Of a stretch of 64,000 bases of DNA, positions 25,638 through 34,339 are shown piece by piece. The position numbers and the translations under genes were made by a program. Origin of the DNA: JALHST01 sp963798435. Its GTDB lineage: Bacteria; Bacteroidota; Bacteroidia; Flavobacteriales; Flavobacteriaceae. Location: positions 186,001 to 250,000 of the forward strand of contig CAWCTF010000008.1 in the NCBI GenBank assembly GCA_963798435.1. Direction: 5' to 3'. The notes under the pieces were generated by a model, which saw only the letters and a program-made list of their open reading frames with translations, was not told the origin of the DNA and searched no databases. Within the stretch, counting starts at the first letter, position 1. Each line of letters begins with the position of its first letter.

Positions 25638-25812
25638 GACTTGGTATTAAAAAAAACAATTCCCGGGCTAACTTGAATACCGGCATTCTGCCGTCTGTGC
25701 GTTCGATCTCAGATGCGAGAAAATAAATCTATTCTTTGTATTTTGTATATATCTCAGGACGGGTCAGTATGTTCCTTAAAGCATATAGTTTACAAAGTTA
25801 AAGGCACATGCT

Positions 25813-26108
25813 TTACACTAGATTCTGACTTAGCCTAATTGATACTTGTTTGTCCCTTATGTTCCTATCGTTAAAGTAACCTAAAAATACGTCTCTGTAA
25901 AACACGCTCCAAATGCCATTACCATGTACTTCGGCACCTACGTATTTTCCTTTAAGTGCTGCTGTAAGATATACCCAGTAATACGATTTCCAGCGCATGG
26001 CACCATTTTGACATACTTTCATCACTTTCAGGGTTGATGGGTAGTCATATTTCGGGACTTTTTCAGGGTATGGTCTATTGGAGAAATCATGGCAATCCGC
26101 AGGTGTTT
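25813..26108 (-). mobile_element. C-terminal fragment of an IS481-family transposase
   Basis: The frame reads KTPADCHDFSNRPYPEKVP, YDYPSTLKVMKVCQNGAMRW, KSYYWVYLTAALKGKYVGAE, then WSVFYRDVFLGYFNDRNI and ends RLSQNLV. This is the tail domain that follows the rve integrase core in IS481-type transposases. The catalytic DDE core and HTH domains are missing: the fragment begins at the 3' end of the VOC gene, whose stop codon it overlaps in another frame. It is therefore a dead 5'-truncated insertion. Confidence 0.72.
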
Positions 26109-26634
26109 TTATTTCCTTTTCGGTGGTGACCATCTGTCGATACTTTCCTTTTTCAATCCGTCAGGATAAGCAATTAGTTCGATTAAGCTACCCCAAGGTG
26201 CTTTCCCATAAACACCTGCATTGTTGGCTCCGTCTTCAACTCCTCCCAATGAGTGAATTTCGGAAATTAATTTTCCGCCAGCTTTTTCAAAGCGATCCGC
26301 TGCTTGCTCTATATCATCTACATATAGAGCAAAATGGGTATATCCGAAATCATTTAAAGAAATGGCTTCTGCTTGCTTTGTGTTTTCAAATTCAAAGAGT
26401 TCAATAGTTGCGCTTTCGCCAATTTCCATTAATTTCATATGGACTATTTTACTTCCTTTTGGAATTCCCAACTGTTGTTCGGTTTCTTCGCCTTCCATTG
26501 GTTCATCTTCTTTTTCGATTAAATCATAAAGAGTATTTGCTTGAAACGCCTTTTCAAGAAATTGGGCAGCATCATTTACATTTGGCACAGTTATACCAAT
26601 ATGGTCTATTCCTAACGATATTTGGTTTTCTCAT
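26109..26634 (-). pseudogene. VOC family (glyoxalase-like) protein, frameshift at the start
   Basis: The body reads VPNVNDAAQFLEKAFQAN, YTHFALYVDDIEQAADRF and GSLIELIAYPDG, a standard VOC fold of two beta-alpha-beta-beta-beta units. The expected first strand ENQISLGIDHIGIT lies in frame upstream but has only a TGA before it; an ATG at 26632-26634 would start it if one A were removed. Using the GTG at 26588 instead would lose the first metal-ligand His of IDHIGI. The lesion is either a true 1-nt insertion or a sequencing error. The gene's 3' end abuts a truncated IS481-type transposase. Confidence 0.68.
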
Positions 26635-26703
26635 TATATTCTATTTTTAAATTTTGGTATAATATTGATATGCTACATGCAACGTTCAACTTACTCGTAC
26701 TAT

Positions 26704-27051
26704 TTACTCATTTATGATTTCTACTTGATTGCCTATTGTATCTAAAGTGTTTTCGTGGTCTAAAAACTTTTTTTGGTCTGGAAAAACTTTGTCTTTATCG
26801 AATTGGGAATTTAGTGTATTCTCATGTCCTTCCAAATTGTAATACCATAGTTCAGCTGTTCCGTCAAAATTGCCAACATCAACCACATAGGTTTTTTGTT
26901 TTATTGGATGGGTTTGTATGTATCGTAAACAATGTTTATTATCCTCCCGTATTTGATTAATCAATGGACCGTGTTTCTCAATGTGATGTTTGACAAATTC
27001 CTCGTGATTCAGCTATGGGTTCCGTTTCAACCTCATTGTCATTTTAATCAT
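26704..27051 (-). pseudogene. EthD domain protein with an in-frame stop at codon 13
   Basis: From ATG 27051 the frame reads MIKMTMRLKRNP, a TAG at 27013-27015, then LNHEEFVKHHIEKHGPLINQ. The rest (CLRYIQTHPI, FDGTAELWYYN, KVFPDQKKFLDHEN) fits the EthD family of small dimeric alpha/beta-barrel proteins, with the expected H-x-x-x-H-G-P motif. No good start exists after the stop. Replacement of a Glu or Lys codon would account for it. Total length without the stop would be about 115 residues, normal for EthD. Probably a recent pseudogene. Confidence 0.68.
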
Positions 27052-27095
27052 TTGACTGGGTCTACCATGAAGTCGGATGTACCTAAGTTCACCTA

Positions 27096-27428
27096 TTACC
27101 TTGAATATTGAGCTATTATCTTGATTTCTGGATTTTCCAATGAAGGTAAGAGGGCATAAATGATAAAAATAATTATAAGACCACAGAAAATAATTAAGTA
27201 GCTTAATTCATTTCTGCGTGTTATTTTGAAATCTTGTTTTATTTGATTGACAACTTGGTCAACCTGTTCTTGTGAAAATTCCTTGAATATAGCGTTATCT
27301 CGTTCTTCAGTCCCACTGTAGATATTTTCTCTATTATCTCCCTTGAATTTTTGACGATTGGAAGTAAGCAAAGACCTGTTTTGTCTTATGCGCTTTATCA
27401 TGTCCAATATGTGGCCTGCAGAACTCAA
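27096..27428 (-). CDS. Small membrane-anchored hypothetical protein (110 aa)
   Basis: A basic N-terminal half (MSSAGHILDMIKRIRQNRSL, then SNRQKFKGDNRENIYS), an acidic middle, a KITRRNE segment and one membrane helix (LSYLIIFCGLIIIFIIYALLP) near the C-terminus, so a tail-anchored topology with the N-terminus in the cytoplasm. I do not recognise a characterised family. It sits between two accessory genes on the same strand. Confidence 0.55.
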   Translation of the reverse strand: MSSAGHILDMIKRIRQNRSLLTSNRQKFKGDNRENIYSGTEERDNAIFKEFSQEQVDQVVNQIKQDFKITRRNELSYLIIFCGLIIIFIIYALLPSLENPEIKIIAQYSR

Positions 27429-27526
27429 ATTTTAAGCTAGATTCCCTTTAATTTTTATCTTATTTCTCCTATAAAAATAACTAGATAGCTCAAGAAATTG
27501 CTAGAGTCGCTTTAAGAAGGAAATGT

Positions 27527-27559
27527 TGCACTACGGATTTGTATATGAAACGTAGTGCA
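27527..27559. other. Perfect 9-bp hairpin
   Basis: TGCACTACG (27527-27535) and CGTAGTGCA (27551-27559) with a 15-nt loop. There is no T-run, so it is not a standard terminator. The cgtagtgc arm recurs at about 23549. Confidence 0.5.
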
Positions 27560-27639
27560 GAAAATAGGCAGTTTCATTTCGGTTAAACACAAGCCGAATT
27601 TTTAAAATTTTCTAATTAACTTTCTTTTCCCGATTGGCC

Positions 27640-27733
27640 CAATTTTAGAAATTGACAACCTCTTAAAATGCCCGAACCTCCATGTTAGCAACGACTTGCA
27701 CTTTGTTTTATATACGTTGCGGTGCTTAGTATT
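27640..27733 (-). repeat. Intergenic repeat-like element after the 156-aa membrane protein gene
   Basis: Directly after the stop of the upstream minus-strand gene the strand reads gcaccgcaacgtatataaaac and then agtcgttgctaac. The GC..CAAC(N)GTATATAA opening matches the element at 36.4 kb (tgccacaacaaagacgtatataag). Confidence 0.4.
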
Positions 27734-28204
27734 CTATGCTGTATCGATTATTTTATTCAATCCTAAAAATTGGAAAACTACACCTAAAAAGACAATTGAA
27801 GACCTAACCCAATTCATATTCTTCCATTCCTCACATACATTTTTTAATTTTTCTATTTCATCAATGTTGGTTGAGAAAAGAAGATCATTTCTTGGAAAGA
27901 AATATGCGAAAGTGAATGCATCTACTGCTATTGTTAATATTAAAGCCAATCCGAAAAAGATTCTCGCTTTTTTGTTTGATTTCCAAAATATAATGAATAC
28001 AATTAAGGCTACTATTTGATTGATAGGTGAAAATATTCTATAAAAATTTCCTGGATTTGAAATGACGTAATAATTCCTAAGATTTTTTATTGAGTTTGGT
28101 ATATCATTACACCAATTTGGAACATCAACTATAGAGTTGTAAACGTTTGCGAAAAATAGTCCAATCATAAGGATGATTGATGAAAAGAGTATGATTTTCT
28201 TCAT
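27734..28204 (-). CDS. Four-helix membrane protein, possibly DUF1772-like
   Basis: 156 residues with four hydrophobic helices (ILFSSIILMIGLFFANVYNS, QIVALIVFIIFW, IFFGLALILTIAVDAFTFAYF, IVFLGVVFQFLGL). The NPGNFYRIFSPINQ segment after helix one and the late W-rich segment EEWKNMNWVRS recall DUF1772/anthrone-oxygenase-like proteins. The match is weak. AT-rich compared with dnaE. It lies within a stretch of accessory genes separated by repeat-like elements. Confidence 0.5.
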   Translation of the reverse strand: MKKIILFSSIILMIGLFFANVYNSIVDVPNWCNDIPNSIKNLRNYYVISNPGNFYRIFSPINQIVALIVFIIFWKSNKKARIFFGLALILTIAVDAFTFAYFFPRNDLLFSTNIDEIEKLKNVCEEWKNMNWVRSSIVFLGVVFQFLGLNKIIDTA

Positions 28205-28298
28205 TTCGATATTTTGTGGTTGTTAATAAATGGTAAGCACAACAATTGAATAAAGAGCAATCTGCACTTTATATCACCTATACTAAGATAGCAAATCT

Positions 28299-28600
28299 TT
28301 AATGTCCAGAAAGGAGCGATCCGCTACCTGGGGTATAAATCCCGTTCGTATTGGTCGAACTGTGCCCCAAAAGCAGCAGAATTTGCTAATACCGGTCCCA
28401 TTCGACAAAAGGCGGGTCGCAAAACTATAGCGCAGGAGATGTGGATCACTCTATTGAGCATTCCCGGGTTAATTTCGGGGCAAGTCCCGGTTCGAACATC
28501 TTAGTTGTACGGATAGGCGTCCACGCTATTGTATGTCTATGCCTCGGACTAAAGCGGGAAATCAGGAAAGCGAATGTTATCGAACTTTCTTAAGTCACGG
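28299..28600 (-). pseudogene. Decayed tyrosine recombinase (integrase) C-terminus
   Basis: One minus-strand frame (from 28447) reads DPHLLRYSFATRLLSNGTGI; the next frame continues ILLLLGHSSTNTNGIYTPGS and stops at 28299. These are the HxxR box, the LGHSS box and the IYT tyrosine region of phage-type integrases. Further upstream, frame pieces such as FPALV and WTPIRTTKMFEPG recall the preceding linker. Several frameshifts make it non-functional. The upper boundary is approximate; the N-terminal domain is not visible. Confidence 0.65.
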
Positions 28601-28896
28601 CGGTAATATTCGAGACTACATGGGATATTTCGGTACTAAATAAAGATTCGGGCGAATCGATAGCACTACGATTGATGAAGGATGTGTCACGATTTCCTTT
28701 AGTTTCTTTCTAAAAACATACATCTTGGTAGTATTCCCATTGCCTATCAACCAGACCCATGCCGGTCAGCAAATAGCCCTAAGGTTCTTTTGAAATAGGG
28801 TAAACTCGCCTCTATCTTTTTTGGGTCAATATTATATCGAATGACGGTTAATAAAACTGGTTTACGACCCTAATTTAGCTGATTCATAAAATTAGT
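28601..28896. other. Gap before the glycosyltransferase, nothing clear
   Basis: No gene recognised. It may include further integrase debris, but I cannot align it. Confidence 0.4.
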
Positions 28897-30123
28897 ATGA
28901 TGGAGATAGAACAACCCGCGTTAGGGGAACACGCCCCCAAGAAGGAAGGGGCGTCAAGGGCGTATCATAGGGAACACGATCCCCAGGTGCTTGACGCCAT
29001 CGCGGACCATCTTGGCGTTACGCTCAAGCAACCTTCACATAACCTCAAAATAATAGTAACCATTCCTGCCCATAACGAGGAAATCGCCATTCCGCGATGT
29101 CTAAAGGCGTTGGCCAATCAGTACGCCATGGCAAACCGTCAAATCGATTATGCCCAATTCGAGGTTCTGGTAGCATGCCATAATTGTTCTGATCGTACAC
29201 ATAGGGTCTGCAATGAAATCAAGGGCAATTATCCATTCCTCAATGTTCATATCCTGGATGTGCAGCTTCCAGCGGTGAATAATGTGGGTGCGGTGCGACG
29301 GGTTCTTATGCGTATGGCCTCAAATCGTCTTCGTTCCGGGAAGTACTATATAGCCTCAACGGATGCGGATACTGTAGTAAATCGGTATTGGATTGCCAAT
29401 TTACTGGGGTATATAAATAGTGGATATGGACTCATATGTGGACGCATTGATGTTGATGCAACTGGGATAGGGGGCAATGCGGAACGTACCCTGCGCCATA
29501 AGCAGAATTATAATAACCTGCGCGCTCGTTTGGAGTATAATATTAGCCCTGATCTCACCAATCCTTGGCCAAGGCATGCACATAATTCCGGGCCGAACCT
29601 CGCAGTGCGCAAGGATGTCTATAACAATATCGGAGGCATGCCGCCTAAAGGTTTTTTGGAGGATATCGCGCTGTATGACGCCGTTTGTGAAGCAGGTTAC
29701 GCTATACGGCATTGTCCTTACACAGTAGTAGCCACTTCCTGTCGCCTCAATCCACGGGCACCATGGGGTTTCGGCTCAGAATTGCGGGATTGGAGCGAGG
29801 CCGATGATATCTTTTTCAAAGTAGAGGGTATAGATCGGTTATTGGCAAAGTTCAAAGTATTTAATTTGGTACGCGATTACTATTCCAATTCAGAAAGAAA
29901 AACACCTAGCCGAATCTCCGAAATAACGGGTATTCCTATTGATACGATAAAGGATTGTTTTTCCAATTCATCAAATTCGACGGCGGCCATAAACCGTGTC
30001 GATCGTGCTCTGGATGCATCTAAAAATTGGACAAAGCTCCACCCTCTGAAGTTAGTATCGGTGGCGGAGCAGGAATTACAGAATTATTTGGGAGTAGCTG
30101 CAATCGACTTTTCCCAAAGCTGA
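28897..30123 (+). CDS. Glycosyltransferase family 2 protein
   Basis: A 408-residue soluble GT-A enzyme. The N-terminal strand IIVTIPAHNEEIAIPRCLKA (about residues 50-70), the ACHNCSDRT loop, the metal-binding DXD in STDADTVVNRYWI and the acceptor-site GGMPPKGFLEDIALYDAVCE are the expected GT2 elements in order. The first 45 residues are an extra acidic/basic leader; the C-terminal 110 residues are unrecognised. No transmembrane helices are seen, so it is not a processive synthase. It converges on the PIG-L/methyltransferase gene with a 40-nt overlap (30084-30123). The three genes together suggest a shared glycan or glycolipid product. Confidence 0.85.
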   Translation: MMEIEQPALGEHAPKKEGASRAYHREHDPQVLDAIADHLGVTLKQPSHNLKIIVTIPAHNEEIAIPRCLKALANQYAMANRQIDYAQFEVLVACHNCSDRTHRVCNEIKGNYPFLNVHILDVQLPAVNNVGAVRRVLMRMASNRLRSGKYYIASTDADTVVNRYWIANLLGYINSGYGLICGRIDVDATGIGGNAERTLRHKQNYNNLRARLEYNISPDLTNPWPRHAHNSGPNLAVRKDVYNNIGGMPPKGFLEDIALYDAVCEAGYAIRHCPYTVVATSCRLNPRAPWGFGSELRDWSEADDIFFKVEGIDRLLAKFKVFNLVRDYYSNSERKTPSRISEITGIPIDTIKDCFSNSSNSTAAINRVDRALDASKNWTKLHPLKLVSVAEQELQNYLGVAAIDFSQS

Positions 30124-31433
30124 AGCCGAAAGAGTTCATGCCGCCCGTTAACCAGCAGTTCATACTGATTATCCTCGCTAAATCTTTCGAACCTCTCATG
30201 AACGATATCCCCCGTGAGGGGATAAACAGGCACATAACATGTCCAGTGGACCAATAACAACCTTCCCCCATTGGTCAATCCATTATTAATATTATTAAAT
30301 AGGGCGTCGAGATCCGTAAGATTAAAATAATAGCCCACTTCACAAAGGGTAATCAAATCGAAATTTCCCTGGGGAAACGAATGAGCCACATCGCAAACCT
30401 CGAATTTCACATTATCGGCCGGACAGTTTTCCCGGGCCTTAACTATCGCTCTATGGCTAATATCGATTGCCAATAGTTGATTGCATCGTTTGGCCAATAG
30501 GTTTGACTGGACGCCGATGGAGCAGCCGATTTCCAAAGCTTTCTCGACTGGTTTCTTTCCGAGTATAGATACCGAAAACCGATATTTTTCCCATTCATAA
30601 TCACTGTTCGTGAAATCCCATGGATCCTCATCCTCCTTATAGAGCCGCTCAAAATAATTTCCATTAAGGGAATCCAAAGCCCGGGTATTCGAGAGCAGAA
30701 AATATTCATATGTCGATCTGAAAGGCTCCAAAATTTCCTCAGTAAGTACAAAGCCCTCCTCATCATCTTTGATTACCAACCCCAATTGTGATCTGTGCTT
30801 CCTAATAGCCTTCCATTTCTTATTCGCTACAGAATCGATTCTCAGCTTGAAGGGGAGTGCCTCGCCCATTCGTGGCCAGTCATCTTTCTCTCCGTTTTTA
30901 AATAACCAAATCGGGTATTCCAATTTTGTTATTCCCTTTTTTAATTTACTGACCATGAATTCCCCAATCTGATGGACTATCCGATGGTCGGTATGGGGAT
31001 CCCTTCGCCAGGGGACTGCCAGTGCTGTAAAATCCGAAGATTGGAACAATTCGGTCAATCGTTCGGCATGCCCTTCCAATATTTCCTGTTTCAAAGTGAA
31101 TAGGGCAGAATCTTTTTCGTCCAAGAAAAGAACATCCTTTGTTTCCACACCCAAAATTTTACACGCACTAAGTGCTTCCTTCTTTCGTACTTCCGCCAAT
31201 ATTCTGTGAGGATGAGACTTAGAATTGGGATGCGAACCGCTGCCGTCGGTTACAAAAACTACCTGCACGCGAACCCCTCCTTCCCGAAGCAGGGCAATCA
31301 GCCCGCCACACCCCAAGCTCTCATCATCAGGATGGGGAGCGAGTACCATCAATTGACCGATATCCCTATGGAGGCCGTTCACATTCAGATTAGGGGCCTC
31401 CTTAAAATGAGATGCCTGTAAATTAGTCAACAT
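30084..31433 (-). CDS. Bifunctional PIG-L deacetylase / NodS-like SAM methyltransferase
   Basis: 449 residues in two domains. Residues about 20-225 are a LmbE/PIG-L zinc deacetylase (LMVLAPHPDDESLGCGGLIA with the HPDDE metal motif, VFVTDGSGSHPNS, HTDHRIVHQ), which removes acetyl from N-acetyl amino sugars. Residues about 285-449 are a class I methyltransferase (ALEIGCSIGVQSNLLAKRC, LLAIDISHRAIVKAR, FDLITLCEVGYYFN) close in pattern to NodS, the N-methyltransferase of Nod-factor synthesis. The fusion therefore suggests deacetylation followed by N-methylation of the freed amine. Its start overlaps the end of the acyl-CoA dehydrogenase gene (31427-31433). Functional assignment is by family; substrate unknown. 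Confidence 0.88.
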   Translation of the reverse strand: MLTNLQASHFKEAPNLNVNGLHRDIGQLMVLAPHPDDESLGCGGLIALLREGGVRVQVVFVTDGSGSHPNSKSHPHRILAEVRKKEALSACKILGVETKDVLFLDEKDSALFTLKQEILEGHAERLTELFQSSDFTALAVPWRRDPHTDHRIVHQIGEFMVSKLKKGITKLEYPIWLFKNGEKDDWPRMGEALPFKLRIDSVANKKWKAIRKHRSQLGLVIKDDEEGFVLTEEILEPFRSTYEYFLLSNTRALDSLNGNYFERLYKEDEDPWDFTNSDYEWEKYRFSVSILGKKPVEKALEIGCSIGVQSNLLAKRCNQLLAIDISHRAIVKARENCPADNVKFEVCDVAHSFPQGNFDLITLCEVGYYFNLTDLDALFNNINNGLTNGGRLLLVHWTCYVPVYPLTGDIVHERFERFSEDNQYELLVNGRHELFRLQLWEKSIAATPK

Positions 31434-32545
31434 TTCAATCTATTATTTTGTATGTAATACCTTCCACACGCCTCCAGCGCCCGATCGGGTCCGGGCTGCT
31501 TTAGATATACCGAAAGATCTCGATGGATGCGCTCCAAAGGATGGGGGGCAATTAGGCCTTGTAGGCCTACCGATAATTCTGCCAGCCTTAGAACTTCCTC
31601 GCAGATATCCCGCGCCTCGGTACGGAACATATTTGCGACATGCACATATTTTTTACAGCTGGTTTCCTTTTTATCGACAATCTTCCCGACCCGGTGCATC
31701 CAACTTTCGCCCCGTTCCCTTAAGATGGCAAGCCTACCCATCCGCCGGATTTGATTTTGGTTTTCGGTACGCCCCAATTTCAAGAGATGTTCCAAGGTAG
31801 CACGAATGGCAGCTTCCGCGCCGCCGAGCTGAACGGCAGAAAAACGTACCGCTCCTCCCGAAAAGTCAGGTTCCCGCTCATAATCCCCGGGGTCGCCCAG
31901 TATGTGCGATGGTTCAACGGAGACACCGCTAAAGTCAAACCTACAGCTTTCAGAGGCCTTCATACCGATAGGTTTCCAATAGGTATAATCCTCCTTCACC
32001 AACAATTCTTCCATGTGCAAAACAAGCATTTGTTTCCCCGCATTGCCTTCTATGGTAATAATCGGGCGTTGCACGTGACTGGCCCCCGAACAGAATACCT
32101 TTGCCCCTGATAATGTAGGATGCTTCAAGGCTTCATTTATTTTCACCCCCTCGAATGGCAGTTCCGAGTTCCACACCCCGAACAAAATACCTGATCGCGC
32201 CTCCATATAATATCTTTTCTTTTGCTTTTCAGATCCATATTCATCGATTAATAACATCGCATTTACATGGCCCTCATAAATCCTTCCCGCGGAGAGATCT
32301 AGGGAACCGATTTTTTTCAGCACTCCTAACAATGTTCCATTGCCGTTCCCCGGGCCCAAGCCTAGCCCACCATATTCCGGGGGAACGTTAAGTAGAAAAG
32401 CACCCATTTGGTATAAGGCCTTAAATAGGGATTGGGGGAACCTATCGTTTCCTTTATAGTATCCCGCTTCCAAAAGACTGTCCAACCCACTCAATAGGCG
32501 GGACAATTTTTTCGTCGAGGATATTTTGTCTTTTATAATATGCAT
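31427..32545 (-). CDS. Acyl-CoA dehydrogenase family protein
   Basis: 372 residues with the acyl-CoA dehydrogenase fold: an N-terminal helical part (FKALYQMGAFLLNVPPEYGG), a middle beta domain (GVWNSELPFEGVKI, YWKPIGMKASESCRFDFSGV) and a C-terminal helical bundle (VRFSAVQLGGAEAAIRATLE, SVGLQGLIAPHPLERIHRDL). It ends QPGPDRALEACGRYYI rather than the usual IYEGT-containing segment of beta-oxidation enzymes, so the normal catalytic-base region differs. A desaturase or N-/flavin-type oxidation role in natural-product style chemistry is possible. Translation is probably coupled to the PIG-L fusion by a 7-nt overlap. Confidence 0.83.
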   Translation of the reverse strand: MHIIKDKISSTKKLSRLLSGLDSLLEAGYYKGNDRFPQSLFKALYQMGAFLLNVPPEYGGLGLGPGNGNGTLLGVLKKIGSLDLSAGRIYEGHVNAMLLIDEYGSEKQKKRYYMEARSGILFGVWNSELPFEGVKINEALKHPTLSGAKVFCSGASHVQRPIITIEGNAGKQMLVLHMEELLVKEDYTYWKPIGMKASESCRFDFSGVSVEPSHILGDPGDYEREPDFSGGAVRFSAVQLGGAEAAIRATLEHLLKLGRTENQNQIRRMGRLAILRERGESWMHRVGKIVDKKETSCKKYVHVANMFRTEARDICEEVLRLAELSVGLQGLIAPHPLERIHRDLSVYLKQPGPDRALEACGRYYIQNNRLKC

Positions 32546-32566
32546 TTGCTGCCCGGAATTTTAGGA

Positions 32567-32998
32567 TTACGAATAATTGATAACGGCATGGCCGCCTACC
32601 GGATTTTGGGATATGGACATTATCGTACGCTGTAAGGCGGTCTTCAAGGCGGAAAAAGTACTTGGTTTTCGCAGATAGCGATTGGCTCCAAGTTCAAAAA
32701 GATGGGCGATGCGTTCCAAATCGAAAATAGTGGAATAAATGATAATGGGTATGCTTTTGAAACGCCGAACTTTCCGCACTGCCCGGAGACATGCCTCGCC
32801 ATCCATTTTGGGCATATAAAGGTCAAGGAATATCATATCGGGCAAGGCAGCGAGGTTTTCCAATTCCTTTAAAAGTGATGTGCCGGATGCAAAATTTTTA
32901 AAATGTACGATGTATTCGGTCTCTCGCATAGCCTCTGCAAATAAATCACGGTCGTCCGGGTCATCATCGACCAAAAATATAATCCATTCTTTTTTCAT
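32567..32998 (-). CDS. Stand-alone response regulator (CheY-like receiver)
   Basis: From ATG 32998 (MKKEWIIFLVDDDPDDRDLF) 144 residues, a single receiver domain. Acidic pocket D11-D13, phospho-acceptor Asp59 (FLDLYMPKMDGE), a Thr/Ser at IIIYSTIFD and the conserved Lys in YLRKPSTF. It has no output domain, so it probably acts by protein contact or in a phosphorelay. It lies just upstream of the acyl-CoA dehydrogenase gene on the same strand (21-nt gap), so it may be in the same operon. Earlier in-frame ATGs (33064) are less likely. Confidence 0.88.
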   Translation of the reverse strand: MKKEWIIFLVDDDPDDRDLFAEAMRETEYIVHFKNFASGTSLLKELENLAALPDMIFLDLYMPKMDGEACLRAVRKVRRFKSIPIIIYSTIFDLERIAHLFELGANRYLRKPSTFSALKTALQRTIMSISQNPVGGHAVINYS

Positions 32999-33322
32999 TT
33001 CGATTACTTTGAGAAAACGTGGGATCCGCGACGCAATGATTTTGGACGTTGAAGATATAAACATCGCATGAGGTGAATGAACTCGATTAAAACGGTCTTT
33101 AACCTAAAACAGATTACACAAATTTTTTTGAATTGAATTCCAACAATCGAACATTCCATCGTGCCGATCTTATTTCTGGTTTATTCGTATAAATTAATAT
33201 GCTTAAAAATAGAATATGAATGTATAACGTCAAGATTCAGAGGAATAGGATTACAAACTGTTTGTAGCCATTAGTAATTTTAAAATAATTTAAAAAGTAG
33301 TATTAATTAAAATTTTATAACT
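32999..33322. other. Divergent intergenic region
   Basis: Separates the receiver gene (minus) and the N/Q-rich gene (plus). AT-rich; it must hold both promoters, but I see no unambiguous TTTG/TAnnTTTG pair. Confidence 0.4.
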
Positions 33323-33595
33323 ATGAGTGACTATGATAAGAATATCGAACAAAATCGCAATAGGGACAGAACTAGGGACACTCCCAACCAGGGCCAGAAG
33401 AGGGGCCAGGACTGGAATAAGAGCCAAGATCAGAACCAGGATCGGAATCTAAATCAAAATCAGAATCAGGAAAGGAACCAGAACAGGAACCAAGGTCGGA
33501 ACAACGATGAAAATTCCCAATTCGATGACAATGAGACGGACATCGATAACGAATTGGAAAATCAGACCGAGAATGAACGTCGGGAGAATTACTGA
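33323..33595 (+). CDS. Small intrinsically disordered N/Q/R/D-rich protein (90 aa)
   Basis: Starts MSDYDKNIEQNRNRDRTRDT. The middle is a tandem low-complexity run of QN, NR, QD and RN dipeptides; the last 25 residues are acidic (DDNETDIDNELENQTENERR). No hydrophobic core, signal or Cys is present, so it should be unfolded. A clean terminator follows (33631-33665) and the gene has its own divergent promoter region, which argues it is a real gene. Function unknown; such proteins may serve in desiccation or osmotic protection or in condensates. Confidence 0.65.
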   Translation: MSDYDKNIEQNRNRDRTRDTPNQGQKRGQDWNKSQDQNQDRNLNQNQNQERNQNRNQGRNNDENSQFDDNETDIDNELENQTENERRENY

Positions 33596-33630
33596 ATCTT
33601 TATAAATTGTTTAATAGCCGTTTATTTTTT

Positions 33631-33665
33631 AAAGGCCGCTCCATTATTGAGCGGCCTTTTTAGAA
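33631..33665 (+). terminator. Rho-independent terminator after the N/Q-rich gene
   Basis: aaaggccgctc-cattatt-gagcggccttttt: an 8-bp GC-rich stem with loop and flanking A and T runs (bidirectional type). Confidence 0.92.
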
Positions 33666-34339
33666 TTGGAAGTAGCCCGAATAATCCGTCAATTGCCCTC
33701 GACTATGCGAAAAATTATAGAAAATCAATTTCGAGATCAGTAATTATGTAGCCTGCGGCGCTATATTTATCCAAACGCAGACCGCTGAGAAAGGCATTTA
33801 AAGTATAATCCACTCCTTGCAACAGATGTCAATTTCAGATAAAAATCCTGCAGGCTGCAGAGACGACATTGACATTCGACATCCTGATAGGCTTCGAAAC
33901 CTACACCCATCCTAAAATTACTCCCGTTGATTTGCTTCTCCTAAACCTAAAAACCCGTTAAATCAATTCGTACAATTTTTGGTTTTTATACGAAGGTCAT
34001 TGCCATGCAATTTGCCAAGGGGTATCTTGCCGTATATTTTTTTGAATTGTCTGATAAAATGAATTTAGAAAAAAGAGACCTCGTCTGCAATGTTGTTAAG
34101 GTCTATGTTTTCAGAAGAGTTGTTGTCAATGAAAAGTTTTGCTTGAACTATTCGTCTGTATAAGTAAACTTTTGGATAGGGTTGGAGTGTCATTTTTTTG
34201 TATGTTGCTAGTTTGCAAGGGATCGCTGGCTTCAAACTTATCAGACCGTTACGATTTAGAACGAGCTACAGATCTTGAATTTACGGCTATTTCGCCTAAT
34301 TGTATGTACATTCTTGTGTGTTCGTGTTAACGTTAAAAA
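33666..34339. other. Gene-poor gap, nothing recognised
   Basis: About 670 nt. One short open stretch (34139-34330, plus) is Cys/Leu-rich without coding bias or family resemblance, so I do not call it. No tRNA, repeat or terminator seen. Confidence 0.5.

Noticed and set aside
34139..34330. Short plus-strand frame of 63 codons
   Set aside because: Cys/Leu-rich with no coding bias, no family resemblance and no start context.
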